Positions 55,991 to 64,000 of a stretch of DNA of 64,000 bases are shown in pieces. Under the pieces are notes generated by a model, which was given only the letters and a program-made list of their open reading frames with translations, did no database searches and was not told the DNA's origin. Numbering within the stretch: the first letter of the stretch is position 1; the number at the start of each line of letters is the position of its first letter. This DNA is from Asparagopsis taxiformis (Eukaryota > Rhodophyta > Florideophyceae > Bonnemaisoniales > Bonnemaisoniaceae). The translations under genes and the position numbers were made by a program. Where the stretch lies: assembly GCA_030407315.1 (NCBI GenBank), contig JALQPE010002026.1, forward strand, positions 1 through 64,000, in the 5' to 3' direction.

Positions 55991-56215
55991 AGGACCTCAA
56001 CGCCAGGGGTCCAGCGCCCTTCGCGACTTGCGAAGGCACACTGGTTGCAACTAGTATACTACCATTCTTTACCTTGCCATGCACGAGAAGGGGAGAGGGC
56101 AGAGGACTATCAAAGGAAGGAGATTCTGACAAACTACAAGTAGACTATAGGAATGTGGGAGAACATGGAAACAAGAGAAATATCAGTTTAGAGCATGTTA
56201 TAGTTAATATGCTAT

Positions 56216-59200
56216 CTATTCAACTGTAATATACTCTTCGCTGCTACTACTTTCCTCTTCCTTATCACTATCCGACACGTAGTCGTGATCGAAATCGTAG
56301 GGCTCCGGCAGAGCATTGGGGTCGTCACTCAGCCCTGGCGCATGAACTAGGTCGTTGACGAGCTCGGAGGAGACACGCGCAGCCATTGTGTGGACCCGAA
56401 TATGGTGACCATACGGCATTCCAGTGTTGGAAAGCCTGGTCTGCACGAAATCGTGGTCCTGCCATCCTGGACCTGCATGTTCCAAGTCTCCACGAGAGAC
56501 AAAAACAGAGAAGGGAGGTATCCAGACCAACTTGGGAACGAGGTGGGGCCAGACGTCCAGGAAGGCCTTGCGTGGGGAGTTGAGGAAGGTATGGCTGCGA
56601 GGTCGTACCAGAATCGGGGAACCCACTGCACCAGTTGCAATGAATGCATAGTCAGGATCTGGTGCAGGTTTACCGTAGTATCGGTTGGGTTCCCCTGGCG
56701 GTGGACCGGGGTATGTGAAGTCCAGATGAGGTATCTGACGATCACAGCCCGACCCTGTGAGCAGCATCCGAAGACCTGTTCTACCGAACCTGAGCTTGGA
56801 GCCTTCCTTGAATCCCTTCAATGACGAAACGGAATCTTCTAAGTGGAGCTTTTCTGCTATAATAGCGAGCAGAACATCCACAGAGACCTTATCGTGAGCT
56901 ATTGGACCAGACGCAAGCGTGTCCAGGTCTTCGACAACGGCCTTGCAGGGGGTCATGTACCGCTGCCGAGACGGCCCCCCTTCTGCATCCTTACCTCGAG
57001 AACCGGAATTCAGAATCGAAATCCACGCACCTTCCTCGTCTTCCGAGAACTTCTTCGCAAAGGCTGCCAGAAGGTCGTGGATACTAGACCGCACTTCCTT
57101 AGCTCCTAGTATGTTCTCCAGGACAACATATCCATCAGAATCAATACTAGCCCTTGCCCGCTCGAAATACACAGCCCTCTCGATGGACGAAGAACCAGCC
57201 ATGGAGTCAATATCCTCCCTCAGTTCCTCCACCTCCCCTTCCGTCAAGTAGAACCCAGAGCGGTGTTCAGGATGAAGTAGGCTCGAAACTGAACGGACGA
57301 ACGATTCAGCTTCGGCCACGGAAGTATTCTCGAGGAGGTGGGGAGGTGGACTCGGCTGTTCGTCCTCGTACCGGTGGACCAGAAACCCCTTCGAAGTCAC
57401 CTTCGATTTCGTGGGGGTTTCTTCCTCCTCCTCACTCTCACCTTCATTGTCACGCTCCTTCTCACCCGAAGGCGGGGGTTGACCAGGAAGCGGAAGGGAG
57501 GGAGGAGGGGAAGAAGTGCTGCCAAGAGCGATGAGCTGCTCTGCAACGGCAGCACTTCTGGTCTCCGACCGAGTAACCCGGGCCGGAAGCGGACTAAAGG
57601 TATCGTCCCTTTTCCTCTTTTCCCCTCGGCGGGTACTCTTGGAGGGCTTCTTGACCTTGCCCAGAGATATGGGAGTCTTCTCTCCTACGGTGCTCCTCTT
57701 GTCCTTGACACCCGCTTCACCCTTGTCCTGTTCCACCGACTCGGTCTTTGAGCCTCCTTTGCGAAAAGGATTGAACTCATCCCCATCCCACGCTTCTTGT
57801 AACGTGACCCCTGCAGGAGGGGTCCAAGAAGAGGCGTCATTGGGTTGACGACCATCATAGCACCGACGGGAGCAGACGAAGACCATGTCTCGCTCACCTT
57901 GATTCAGGTACTTGATGGGGATGAGATGGTGGATGCGGGGATAGTCGCACAAGTTGTGCACAGGCTTAGAGTTGCACGCTGTGCATTTGTGCACAGCGGC
58001 AGAGCCGGGAAAGCGACAGTGCGGTCCAAGAGAGCAAGGGAAGGGGCGTGGAGTAGTTTCGTCGGCCGGAATGCGAATGGCACGCGAAACGGGATACTCC
58101 GCACCACCCCCCAGCGGTTCAGAGACTTCCGCAGTTTCGGGGTTCTGCTGTTCCCCCTTAGGAGTGGGGGGAACTGGAGCAGGGGAGGGTAGTGACACAG
58201 CCATAGGAGACTTGGGGGGAGAAGATGGAGCCCGGGCAGCGGAGGGTGTTGAGACAGCCATGGGAGACTGAGCAGGAGAGGGATGAGGAGAAGGGGTGGT
58301 GGGATTGGGAGGAGAGGGGGAGGGATGAGGAGAAGGGGTGGTGGGATTGGCAGGAGGGGTGGTAGGATTGGCAGGAGGGGTGGTAGGATTGGCAGGAGGG
58401 GTGGTGGGTTTGGCAGGAGGGGTGGTGGGATTGCCTGAGGACCCGGGAGCATTCTGCTGCGTTTGTTCAGGTGGAACAGCAGCAGAAATGTCCAAGGGAC
58501 CAGTTTCATCCTCTGGGAGGGGCTCAGAGGGAAGGGGGACAGGGAGAGGCTCGATGATAGTTTCTCCGAACTGTGTCGGAGAACGATCCTTGCCAGGCAC
58601 TTGCGATGGTGATCCTGGCGGAGGGACAGGTGCAGGAGGAGCACTCGTTGAAGCCCTCGCACCCTCCTCCATTACCACGTCATTGGCGGGAGTGGTATTC
58701 GCAGCAGAGTCCAACGGCTCAGTACGAGGAGGAGTCTGTTGCTTCGGTGCAACATTGAAACGATGCTGGATGACCGAACGGAAATCTTCGATACGAAGAT
58801 CTTGGTTCTCCGTTCTCTTCGGCACCGGCTCCTCCTCGTACTGAACCATACGCTTGAACACGGATTTCCAGGTCGGGATCATTTCCTTTCCATCCGGTTC
58901 AAGGTCTTCCAGGTCTGCCAATTGCTCCGTACTGAGGTCAACCATGGGTGCTAGTTCACGGATGACCTCGTAGAAATCTCTAACGTAATTGAGATATGTA
59001 CGGAGCTGGAGACCTGGGATACGTCCAAACGAATGCATCAGCAGCACAGACCGGTAGTGAAGGCATTTGACCATCAATTCACTAGCACGGTCTTCAGCCT
59101 TCGTGAATGCTGTGTCTTTTAGGACCAGAAGGCTGATGCCGACCTCGTTCTCCTTCCTCCCGGAAGCCATCTTGTAGGCTGCGTACGTGCGAGGCGAACG

Positions 59201-59866
59201 TCGCATATTCATAGCTACATTGACGATGGACGTCACGGTACTCTTCCGGAGGATGCCAGAAAAATGACGTTGGAAGAACCAATTAGACAGCTGCGAAGCC
59301 GTCATGTTGGCCAGATTCCTATCCCCAGGTTGAGCGTACTTGAGGTTGCAATTGTATATGCTAATGATAGCATGTATACGATCCCGGATGGTGGTTGGCA
59401 AAACAGTGTGAACAAGCTCATTCAACCGCTGACTGAGGTAAAGGACATCCTCCATAGTCATTGGCGCACCATCCGGCCTCAAGGCTTCCTGGACAGGAAC
59501 GTTGTCCACAACGGAAGCTAAACGCTCAACCTGTTCCTCCTTCGCCCGCACCAGAGCTCCACGACGATGAAGACCGTCCGCTATGTAGTAGCGTGTTCCA
59601 TCGGGCCCAAATGGTAGATTTACCACAGTCATGGAGCCCACAGAAGAGGTCTGAAAGCCTTCGAGAACCATCTTCTGGAACAGCACTTCAACATGAGAGA
59701 CATCAACCTCGCGGGATGTTTCTTCCGTGACATGAATGTCAGCGATCGGAAGTTTCGTTTCCCTGAACAGGTAGTTCGAAAGCGAGGTGCCAGTGCGGGA
59801 CATGGCAGGGATGGTGAGCTCTCGAGCTGCACTGGTGGTCGACAGAGGGATAGTACGCGGAGGCAT
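56216..59866 (-). CDS. ParB-like / zinc finger / 2OG-Fe(II) dioxygenase fusion protein
   Basis: 1216 aa from ATG at 59866 in an AACATGCC context. Residues 40-110 resemble a ParB/sulfiredoxin-like domain, with RYYIADGLHRRGALVRA (about 92-108) carrying the DGxHRR signature. A helical region continues to about 370. A Pro/Thr-rich linker (380-570; NPTTPPA repeats) follows. A Cys/His cluster (C611, C617, C628, C631, H637, C640, C665, C669) looks like a PHD-like or treble-clef zinc finger. After a basic segment (KRKRDD) comes a dioxygenase domain (about 900-1170) with HxD at about 1047/1049 (PHLDF), distal His about 1130 (GDLEHAGPGW) and a C-terminal Arg about 1157 (HHIRVHT). The acidic tail is DSDKEEESSSSEE. 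No breaks. The domains fit a chromatin or DNA base-oxidising enzyme (TET/JBP-like by analogy), but the substrate is unknown. CT-rich DNA lies upstream (60080-60140). Confidence 0.7.
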   Translation of the reverse strand: MPPRTIPLSTTSAARELTIPAMSRTGTSLSNYLFRETKLPIADIHVTEETSREVDVSHVEVLFQKMVLEGFQTSSVGSMTVVNLPFGPDGTRYYIADGLHRRGALVRAKEEQVERLASVVDNVPVQEALRPDGAPMTMEDVLYLSQRLNELVHTVLPTTIRDRIHAIISIYNCNLKYAQPGDRNLANMTASQLSNWFFQRHFSGILRKSTVTSIVNVAMNMRRSPRTYAAYKMASGRKENEVGISLLVLKDTAFTKAEDRASELMVKCLHYRSVLLMHSFGRIPGLQLRTYLNYVRDFYEVIRELAPMVDLSTEQLADLEDLEPDGKEMIPTWKSVFKRMVQYEEEPVPKRTENQDLRIEDFRSVIQHRFNVAPKQQTPPRTEPLDSAANTTPANDVVMEEGARASTSAPPAPVPPPGSPSQVPGKDRSPTQFGETIIEPLPVPLPSEPLPEDETGPLDISAAVPPEQTQQNAPGSSGNPTTPPAKPTTPPANPTTPPANPTTPPANPTTPSPHPSPSPPNPTTPSPHPSPAQSPMAVSTPSAARAPSSPPKSPMAVSLPSPAPVPPTPKGEQQNPETAEVSEPLGGGAEYPVSRAIRIPADETTPRPFPCSLGPHCRFPGSAAVHKCTACNSKPVHNLCDYPRIHHLIPIKYLNQGERDMVFVCSRRCYDGRQPNDASSWTPPAGVTLQEAWDGDEFNPFRKGGSKTESVEQDKGEAGVKDKRSTVGEKTPISLGKVKKPSKSTRRGEKRKRDDTFSPLPARVTRSETRSAAVAEQLIALGSTSSPPPSLPLPGQPPPSGEKERDNEGESEEEEETPTKSKVTSKGFLVHRYEDEQPSPPPHLLENTSVAEAESFVRSVSSLLHPEHRSGFYLTEGEVEELREDIDSMAGSSSIERAVYFERARASIDSDGYVVLENILGAKEVRSSIHDLLAAFAKKFSEDEEGAWISILNSGSRGKDAEGGPSRQRYMTPCKAVVEDLDTLASGPIAHDKVSVDVLLAIIAEKLHLEDSVSSLKGFKEGSKLRFGRTGLRMLLTGSGCDRQIPHLDFTYPGPPPGEPNRYYGKPAPDPDYAFIATGAVGSPILVRPRSHTFLNSPRKAFLDVWPHLVPKLVWIPPFSVFVSRGDLEHAGPGWQDHDFVQTRLSNTGMPYGHHIRVHTMAARVSSELVNDLVHAPGLSDDPNALPEPYDFDHDYVSDSDKEEESSSSEEYITVE

Positions 59867-60384
59867 GTTGTTTTTGCCGAGTGGGTAGCGCGGAAGTGTA
59901 GTGAGAAAGAGAGGGGGATAGGAGAATAGAGATGGTTGAGGAGAGATAGACTGCCAGTCTACAGTGTCGCTTTAGAGAGACAGTGGGAGGGAGAGTGTGG
60001 TGGATAGTGCCAGAGAGATTGGCAATGAAGTGGTAGAGAGGATCCCTGAAAGGTTGGCAGAGAGAGGTAGGTAGAGGTGGAGAGATTGGTGTAGGGAGTG
60101 AAAGAGAGAAAGAGAGAGAGAGAGAGAGCGGAACAGTGCGTCTCGTAGGGGGAAGTCCTCGATCGGGATTGCTTTTCAGGTGCAGAAGAAGCAGAGAGAG
60201 TAGCAGATGAGTAGGAGCCGAGAAAGAAGAAGTGGATGGTCGTGTAAGGTATGCACTTGAAGGTTGTCCAAACCGGACCGTGGGACAGCGCAATATAACA
60301 ACTAATGCGCATAATATCCGCCGGTTGCGTCCTAATCAATCAGAACTCATATTGAACGGTCATGGAGAGAATGGAGGATGGGCA
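59867..60384 (-). promoter_or_regulatory. Upstream region of the dioxygenase gene, polypyrimidine-rich
   Basis: The coding strand is CT-rich, with a (CT)n run near 60106-60127. No TATA box is clear. Frames here are low-complexity Ser/Leu/Pro and are not taken as genes. Confidence 0.35.
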
Positions 60385-60506
60385 TTAAATTTGGTAATTT
60401 TTTTCGCTCTGAAATTACTGCAGTAAAAAGTGATCTAGCTTTGTGCACTTAGGTAGATCACTTTTTACTGCAGTAATTTCAGAGCGAAAAAAATTTCCAA
60501 ATTTTA
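60385..60506. repeat. Hairpin H4 of the CTGCAGTAAAAAG family
   Basis: 122 bp. TAAATTTGGTAATTTTTTTC and ATTACTGCAGTAAAAAGTGA on the left are mirrored on the right, with a short GCTTTGTGCACTTAGG-type loop. It lies 520 bases upstream of the dioxygenase start. The tail to about 60650 is repeated, inverted, at 61325-61465. Confidence 0.9.
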
Positions 60507-60656
60507 AGCGCATCTTGAGCTGACCCGTGGCGCCTTTTCGGCGACTGCTCTAGCCTGCACTAAACGCGACCGTTGCTTCGATGATTTTATTGAGCAAAAC
60601 AGAATGGCTTACGTTTACTTTCTACAATAAACGGTCTTTGACGCAGCTTGACTGTG

Positions 60657-60835
60657 TCTATCAAGTTGTATGCGTCACTGCCAATGTGCCCATTTCAGCT
60701 GGCTCAGAGTAATTCATCGAGTACGGACACGAAATACTGTTCTGTGTAACCAGCACCCTGTCAGGAGAAATGTTGAGAAGTAAATGTTTTCCCATCTTCC
60801 TTTACACCCTGTTCATAGAATTCAAATAAGTGTAT
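60657..60835 (+). pseudogene. Inverted duplicate of the SET-domain 3' end
   Basis: The plus strand reads QVVCVTANVPISAGSE-stop-FIEYGHE, the same as the C-terminus of the methyltransferase-SET gene (minus strand, 61674-61760) with TAG replacing the Leu codon. It is followed by a copy of that gene's 3' flank and by hairpin H5. Confidence 0.85.
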
Positions 60836-60890
60836 GCGAGACAGGATGTAAATCCTTGCACAGGTCCCCTAAACGACGTAAAATACGAGC

Positions 60891-61013
60891 GTAAAATTTG
60901 GTAATTTTTTTGGCTGTGAAATTACTGCAGTAAAAAGCGATCTAGCTTGTGCACTTGGGTAGATCGCTTTTTACTGCAGTAATTTCACAGCCAAAAAAAT
61001 TACCAAATTTTAC
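60891..61013. repeat. Hairpin H5: perfect 54-bp stem, 15-nt loop
   Basis: The left arm 60891-60944 starts GTAAAATTTGGTAATTTTTT. The right arm 60960-61013 is its exact reverse complement over 54 bases. The loop is GCTTGTGCACTTGGG. This is the best preserved member of the family. Confidence 0.95.
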
Positions 61014-61324
61014 AGTCTAGCTTGTGGCGCCTGTGGCACTTGCCTTGCACATCTCCCCTCATACCGCGGACCAATACCCTCTGTTTCGGGCATCTCAACC
61101 ATCGGAACGGAAGCCAGCGAGCAATGCAATGTAGTTGTTCCTCTACTTTTCCATCGCTATATTCACCCGGATGTACATGAACTAATCTAAATGCACCGTA
61201 TGGTAATGCACGAAGCATGACCACGAATACATGTTCTGGTCTGTCCCTTCCTTAGTGGAGCTACTTGCGCTTGCGAGCAAACAATCGTGACACCCACAAG
61301 GTGTGGTACAGAACCATCATACAC

Positions 61325-61470
61325 AGTCGAGCTGCGTCAAAGACCGTTTATTGTAGAAAGTAAACGTAAGCCATACCATTTTGCTTAATGACATCATTGA
61401 AGCAACGGTCGTGTTGAGTGCAGACTAGAGCTCAGACTAGAGCAGTGGCCGAAAAGGCACCACAGGCGCC
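61325..61470 (-). repeat. Inverted copy of the tail that follows H4
   Basis: The reverse complement matches 60525-60655 (GGCGCC, TTTTCGGC, CTACAATAAACGGTCTTTGA, CAGCTTGACTGTG). Together with the SET-end duplicate it forms a rearranged inverted duplication around H5. Confidence 0.8.
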
Positions 61471-61482
61471 ACAAGCTATACT

Positions 61483-61527
61483 GTAAAATTTGGTAATTTT
61501 TTTGGCTCTGAAATTACCAAATTTTAC
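61483..61527. repeat. Hairpin H6: deleted member of the family
   Basis: GTAAAATTTGGTAATTT and AAATTACCAAATTTTAC pair around TTTTGGCTCTG. It keeps the outer stem of H5 but lacks the inner CTGCAGTAAAAAG part. Its flanks are the inverted flanks of H5, so it is the same locus duplicated. It lies about 150 bases beyond the methyltransferase-SET gene. Confidence 0.85.
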
Positions 61528-61673
61528 GCTCGTATTTTACGTCGTTTAGGGGACCTGTGCAAGGATTTCCCTCCTGGCTCACATACACGTACTTGAACTA
61601 CAATTCTATGAACAGAGTTTAAAGGAAGATGGGAAAAATTTACTTCTCAACATTTCTCCAGACAGGGTACTGG

Positions 61674-64000
61674 TTATACGGAAAAGTATTCGTGTCCGTA
61701 CTCGATGAATAACTCTGAGCCAGCTGAAATGGGCACATTGGCAGTGACGCATACAACTTGATAGGTTGATACAGAGGTCTCATCAAGAACTTCTTGTATG
61801 GGGGAAGAGAAACTAACATTAGCAGAACGCGACGGACGCTCAGTTCCCTCCGCTGGGTCCACAAACGTTGGGTCGTTGATTTTCGATGCCGCACAATACT
61901 CGAATGGAACAATGAAGATTGGACTTGCAGACGTGGATGGCATCAGACATTTCACATTTGCATCCTTAATTTGAACAGCGTACTTCTGGAAACGCTCAAT
62001 CGAGAAGGAAGTAGGTCCAGTACCGAAAGTCTTCAACTTCGCCTTGTACAAATCCTTGTAAACCACAGACCCGAAATAGTACCCTACGATATCTCCAGGA
62101 TCAATATCCACTCTTGCAAACAGACCGTCACCAGCCGAAGGAATCGTTGACGCTGCGACGTATACATTGTGTGCCATCGCGTCTATTGACAGCAGGGTTT
62201 TAATATCCACGGTAGACAACAAACCCAGCAGCGATTGTGGCCACTTATCAATGGGTTGGTCTGTCAACTCCTTGTGCTGGTCCGGAATGCACCAGATGCC
62301 AGTAAGAAAGCTGATGAGGTGGGGCGGAAGTTTGGTTGAAATGGGCACTTTTGAGGTTGTCTTCAATGATGAACTCTCTTCCGAAGTTCCCAGACGAGCA
62401 GAAGCCAGCTGCTGTAGGGCAGTCGTGGACTGCTGGGCAAAGTTCCCAATAGAGACCTGGTGGAGAAATGCGACGTTGACTCTAGGAAGAGACAGTTCGT
62501 AGCAATCCTTGAACTTCTCACACCCGACAAACCTCCTGTACTGACCATGGTGCATTGTCAGGCATGCAACAGCAGTGGAGAAAGTTCCAGCAAACATGTC
62601 AACAACCAGGTCGCCCTGGTTTGAGAAACGCCCAATGAGCTCTTGCATGAGAGCGACGGTCTTCTGCTCGGGGCGCAACGTAACCTTCTTCTTGTCCTTG
62701 TCCATATATTTCACCGTCTCCGACGCAGTGATCCGCGGGATGTTGTCGATGACATTTGTCCAAGCCTTGAATCTAGAAGGTATGTATCCGGCATTTCGGT
62801 AATTAACCATCCCCCAGCCTTCTCTCCCCTTGCCGAGCTTGGTGGCATGTACGACCAACTCCACCATATTCAACAAACTTGTCGTGATACGATACGGGGG
62901 GATGTGAAATGTGTCGGACTCCGAGTACACACAATAGGCTGCGAATCAACGGCAAACATAGGATAGCCGGCAGAGTACTTCACTTTGCGGAGCTCGTAAA
63001 CCCAATTGTAGAACAGAGCAGCAGATGTGAATATGAGAACATGACCACCCTTGCGCGTCACCTTGGAAATTTCAGCTACCGTGTCTTCGATTTCTTCCTG
63101 ACGGAGGACATCGTAACCAGAGTTTCCTCTGCCGGACATACGCCTAGTATTGTACGGCGGGTCAGTGAGGACCAACTGAGCACCTTCCCGGATTTGCGGC
63201 TTACCAGGATTGTCAACGGCGTCGTAGTTTTTCAGAAGGTCTCGGAAACTACAGTTGAATGTATGTAGGAAACATCCTTTCATGTCCTCCAGTTCCGCAG
63301 GAATTAACACTTCCTCTTCGACCCGCATGGAGTTCACATCAGCTTCGTTTGGACCGGTGCTGCTGCTAGCCGGGTTAGCCCCTGAGCTTGCTGCACCGAT
63401 CGTACTGACCTCTAGACGCCTACGCTTATTCGGGTTCGCGGCCACGGCTTCCGACACCTGTCGGGTTACCGAAGATTCCCGCACTGGAGAAGCTGTCGTC
63501 TCCATTTCTCTGAACAGCTCCTCATTTGGGTCGGGCGTTGATTGCGGCTCTTCTGTGAGGCTGAACGCTGTGAGCTGCCTTTCCACCATCGCCAGTGCCG
63601 GAATAGTCGTGAACCTCCCGGAAACCGGGGAACCGGGGGACGGCTGGAAGCTCTGTATGAACGGTATATCTTGCGGAGCCGAGACAGATAGGTCGAACAA
63701 TTTGTCATTGCGACATATTGCCATTAAGTGTTCCCAGAATGACTTTGCACAGAGGCGCATCTGAGCGTCTTGCAGCAGCGTACGATGGACAGCAGCACTT
63801 GAAATGCTTGCCGAGTGTTGCACTCTTCGAACAGCTCCTCTGCCATGCAACAAGGTCTTCAGCTCTCGAAGCGGTGAAAAGCCCCTATTTTCCGAGTCCA
63901 GGACGTGGTACGTAAACAGTCTCTGGTCGTAAAGAAGGTAAGGTTGTAGGAGCTCTTCTGCACCGCCTGACCCCAAGGATTTTGCCAACTCATCCCATGC
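61674..64000 (-). CDS. Beta-class DNA amino-methyltransferase fused to a SET domain (partial, one frameshift)
   Basis: The gene runs in from the right edge (no start inside). The first frame (64000-62870) has a Ser/Pro-rich N-part, then LVLTDPPYNTRRMSG (motif IV, DPPY about 63161-63150) and VTRKGGHVLIFTSAALFYNW. The second frame (62930-61674) continues with DTFHIPPYR and GMVNYRNAGYIPSRF, then RPEQKTVALMQELIGRF and GDLVVDMFAGTFSTAVACL (motif I). Motif IV before motif I is the beta-class order. After a linker come SET-like motifs: PSAGDGLFARVDIDPGDIVG, then a FVDPAEG-RPSRSANVSF segment where SET proteins have NHxxxPN, and ITxGSELFIEYGHE-like PISAGSELFIEYGHE at the end. The frames join in a GTGTGT run at 62927-62932, consistent with dinucleotide slippage; an intron or real pseudogene cannot be excluded. 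Likely substrates are adenine or cytosine N-methylation of DNA plus lysine methylation. Confidence 0.75.

Noticed and set aside
56386..58844. Several plus-strand frames opposite the dioxygenase gene (for example 58338-58844, Gly/Val repeats)
   Set aside because: Antisense shadows of the Pro/Thr-rich linker and other coding sequence.
59739..60339. Minus-strand frames upstream of the dioxygenase start as an N-terminal extension
   Set aside because: Low-complexity Ser/Leu/Pro translation of CT-rich DNA in other frames; the ATG at 59866 has a good context and starts the recognisable protein.

Overview
The window is eukaryotic nuclear DNA dominated by mobile elements. It contains Ty3/gypsy and Ty1/copia retrotransposons, DNA transposons, satellites, and one GT-AG intron with a polypyrimidine tract and a CTAAC branch-like site. 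There are no operons with ribosome binding sites. A copia primer site matching the initiator tRNA anticodon arm and the densely nested repeats would fit a repeat-rich alga (for example a red alga) or a fungus; the sequence alone does not settle which.

Layout. 1-3.8 kb holds two decayed minus-strand genes: an alanine-rich protein of unknown identity and an ArgJ (ornithine acetyltransferase) pseudogene. 3.8-7.2 kb is satellites and palindromic MITE-like repeats. 7.6-9.7 kb is a decayed minus-strand gene with a 2-oxoglutarate/Fe(II) dioxygenase domain. 11.5-12.25 kb is a minisatellite. 12.3-18.4 kb is a 5'-truncated gypsy copy on the minus strand, joined to an oppositely oriented 222-codon ORF. 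18.4-20.6 kb holds repeats and hairpins. 20.9-24.9 kb is a large transposase-like gene of the TNP2/Plavaka/KDZ type on the minus strand.

25,307-55,126 is one copia insertion (488-bp LTRs, target duplication GAACT). Its RNase H gene is split at 30,885 by a gypsy chromovirus (660-bp LTRs, target duplication GTAAG). The 3' LTR of that gypsy is split at 41,190 by a 12.5-kb DNA element with 34-bp terminal inverted repeats and multi-kilobase inverted arms. This gives three nested, apparently recent insertions. The copia leader also carries a small U1-type zinc-finger gene whose only ATG is created by splicing.

The right end (55.1-64 kb) holds two very unusual minus-strand genes. One is a 1216-aa ParB-like / Cys-His zinc finger / 2OG-Fe(II) dioxygenase fusion. 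The other is a beta-class DNA amino-methyltransferase fused to a SET domain, broken once by a frameshift and running off the window edge. Without the copia insertion, the transposase, the dioxygenase and the methyltransferase-SET genes would be near neighbours in one orientation, separated by long hairpins of one family (CTGCAGTAAAAAG...). The most interesting hypothesis here is a large transposon or virus-derived element that carries a DNA/chromatin-modification cassette. The earlier dioxygenase paralog at 7.6-9.7 kb shows that this gene family is repeated locally.
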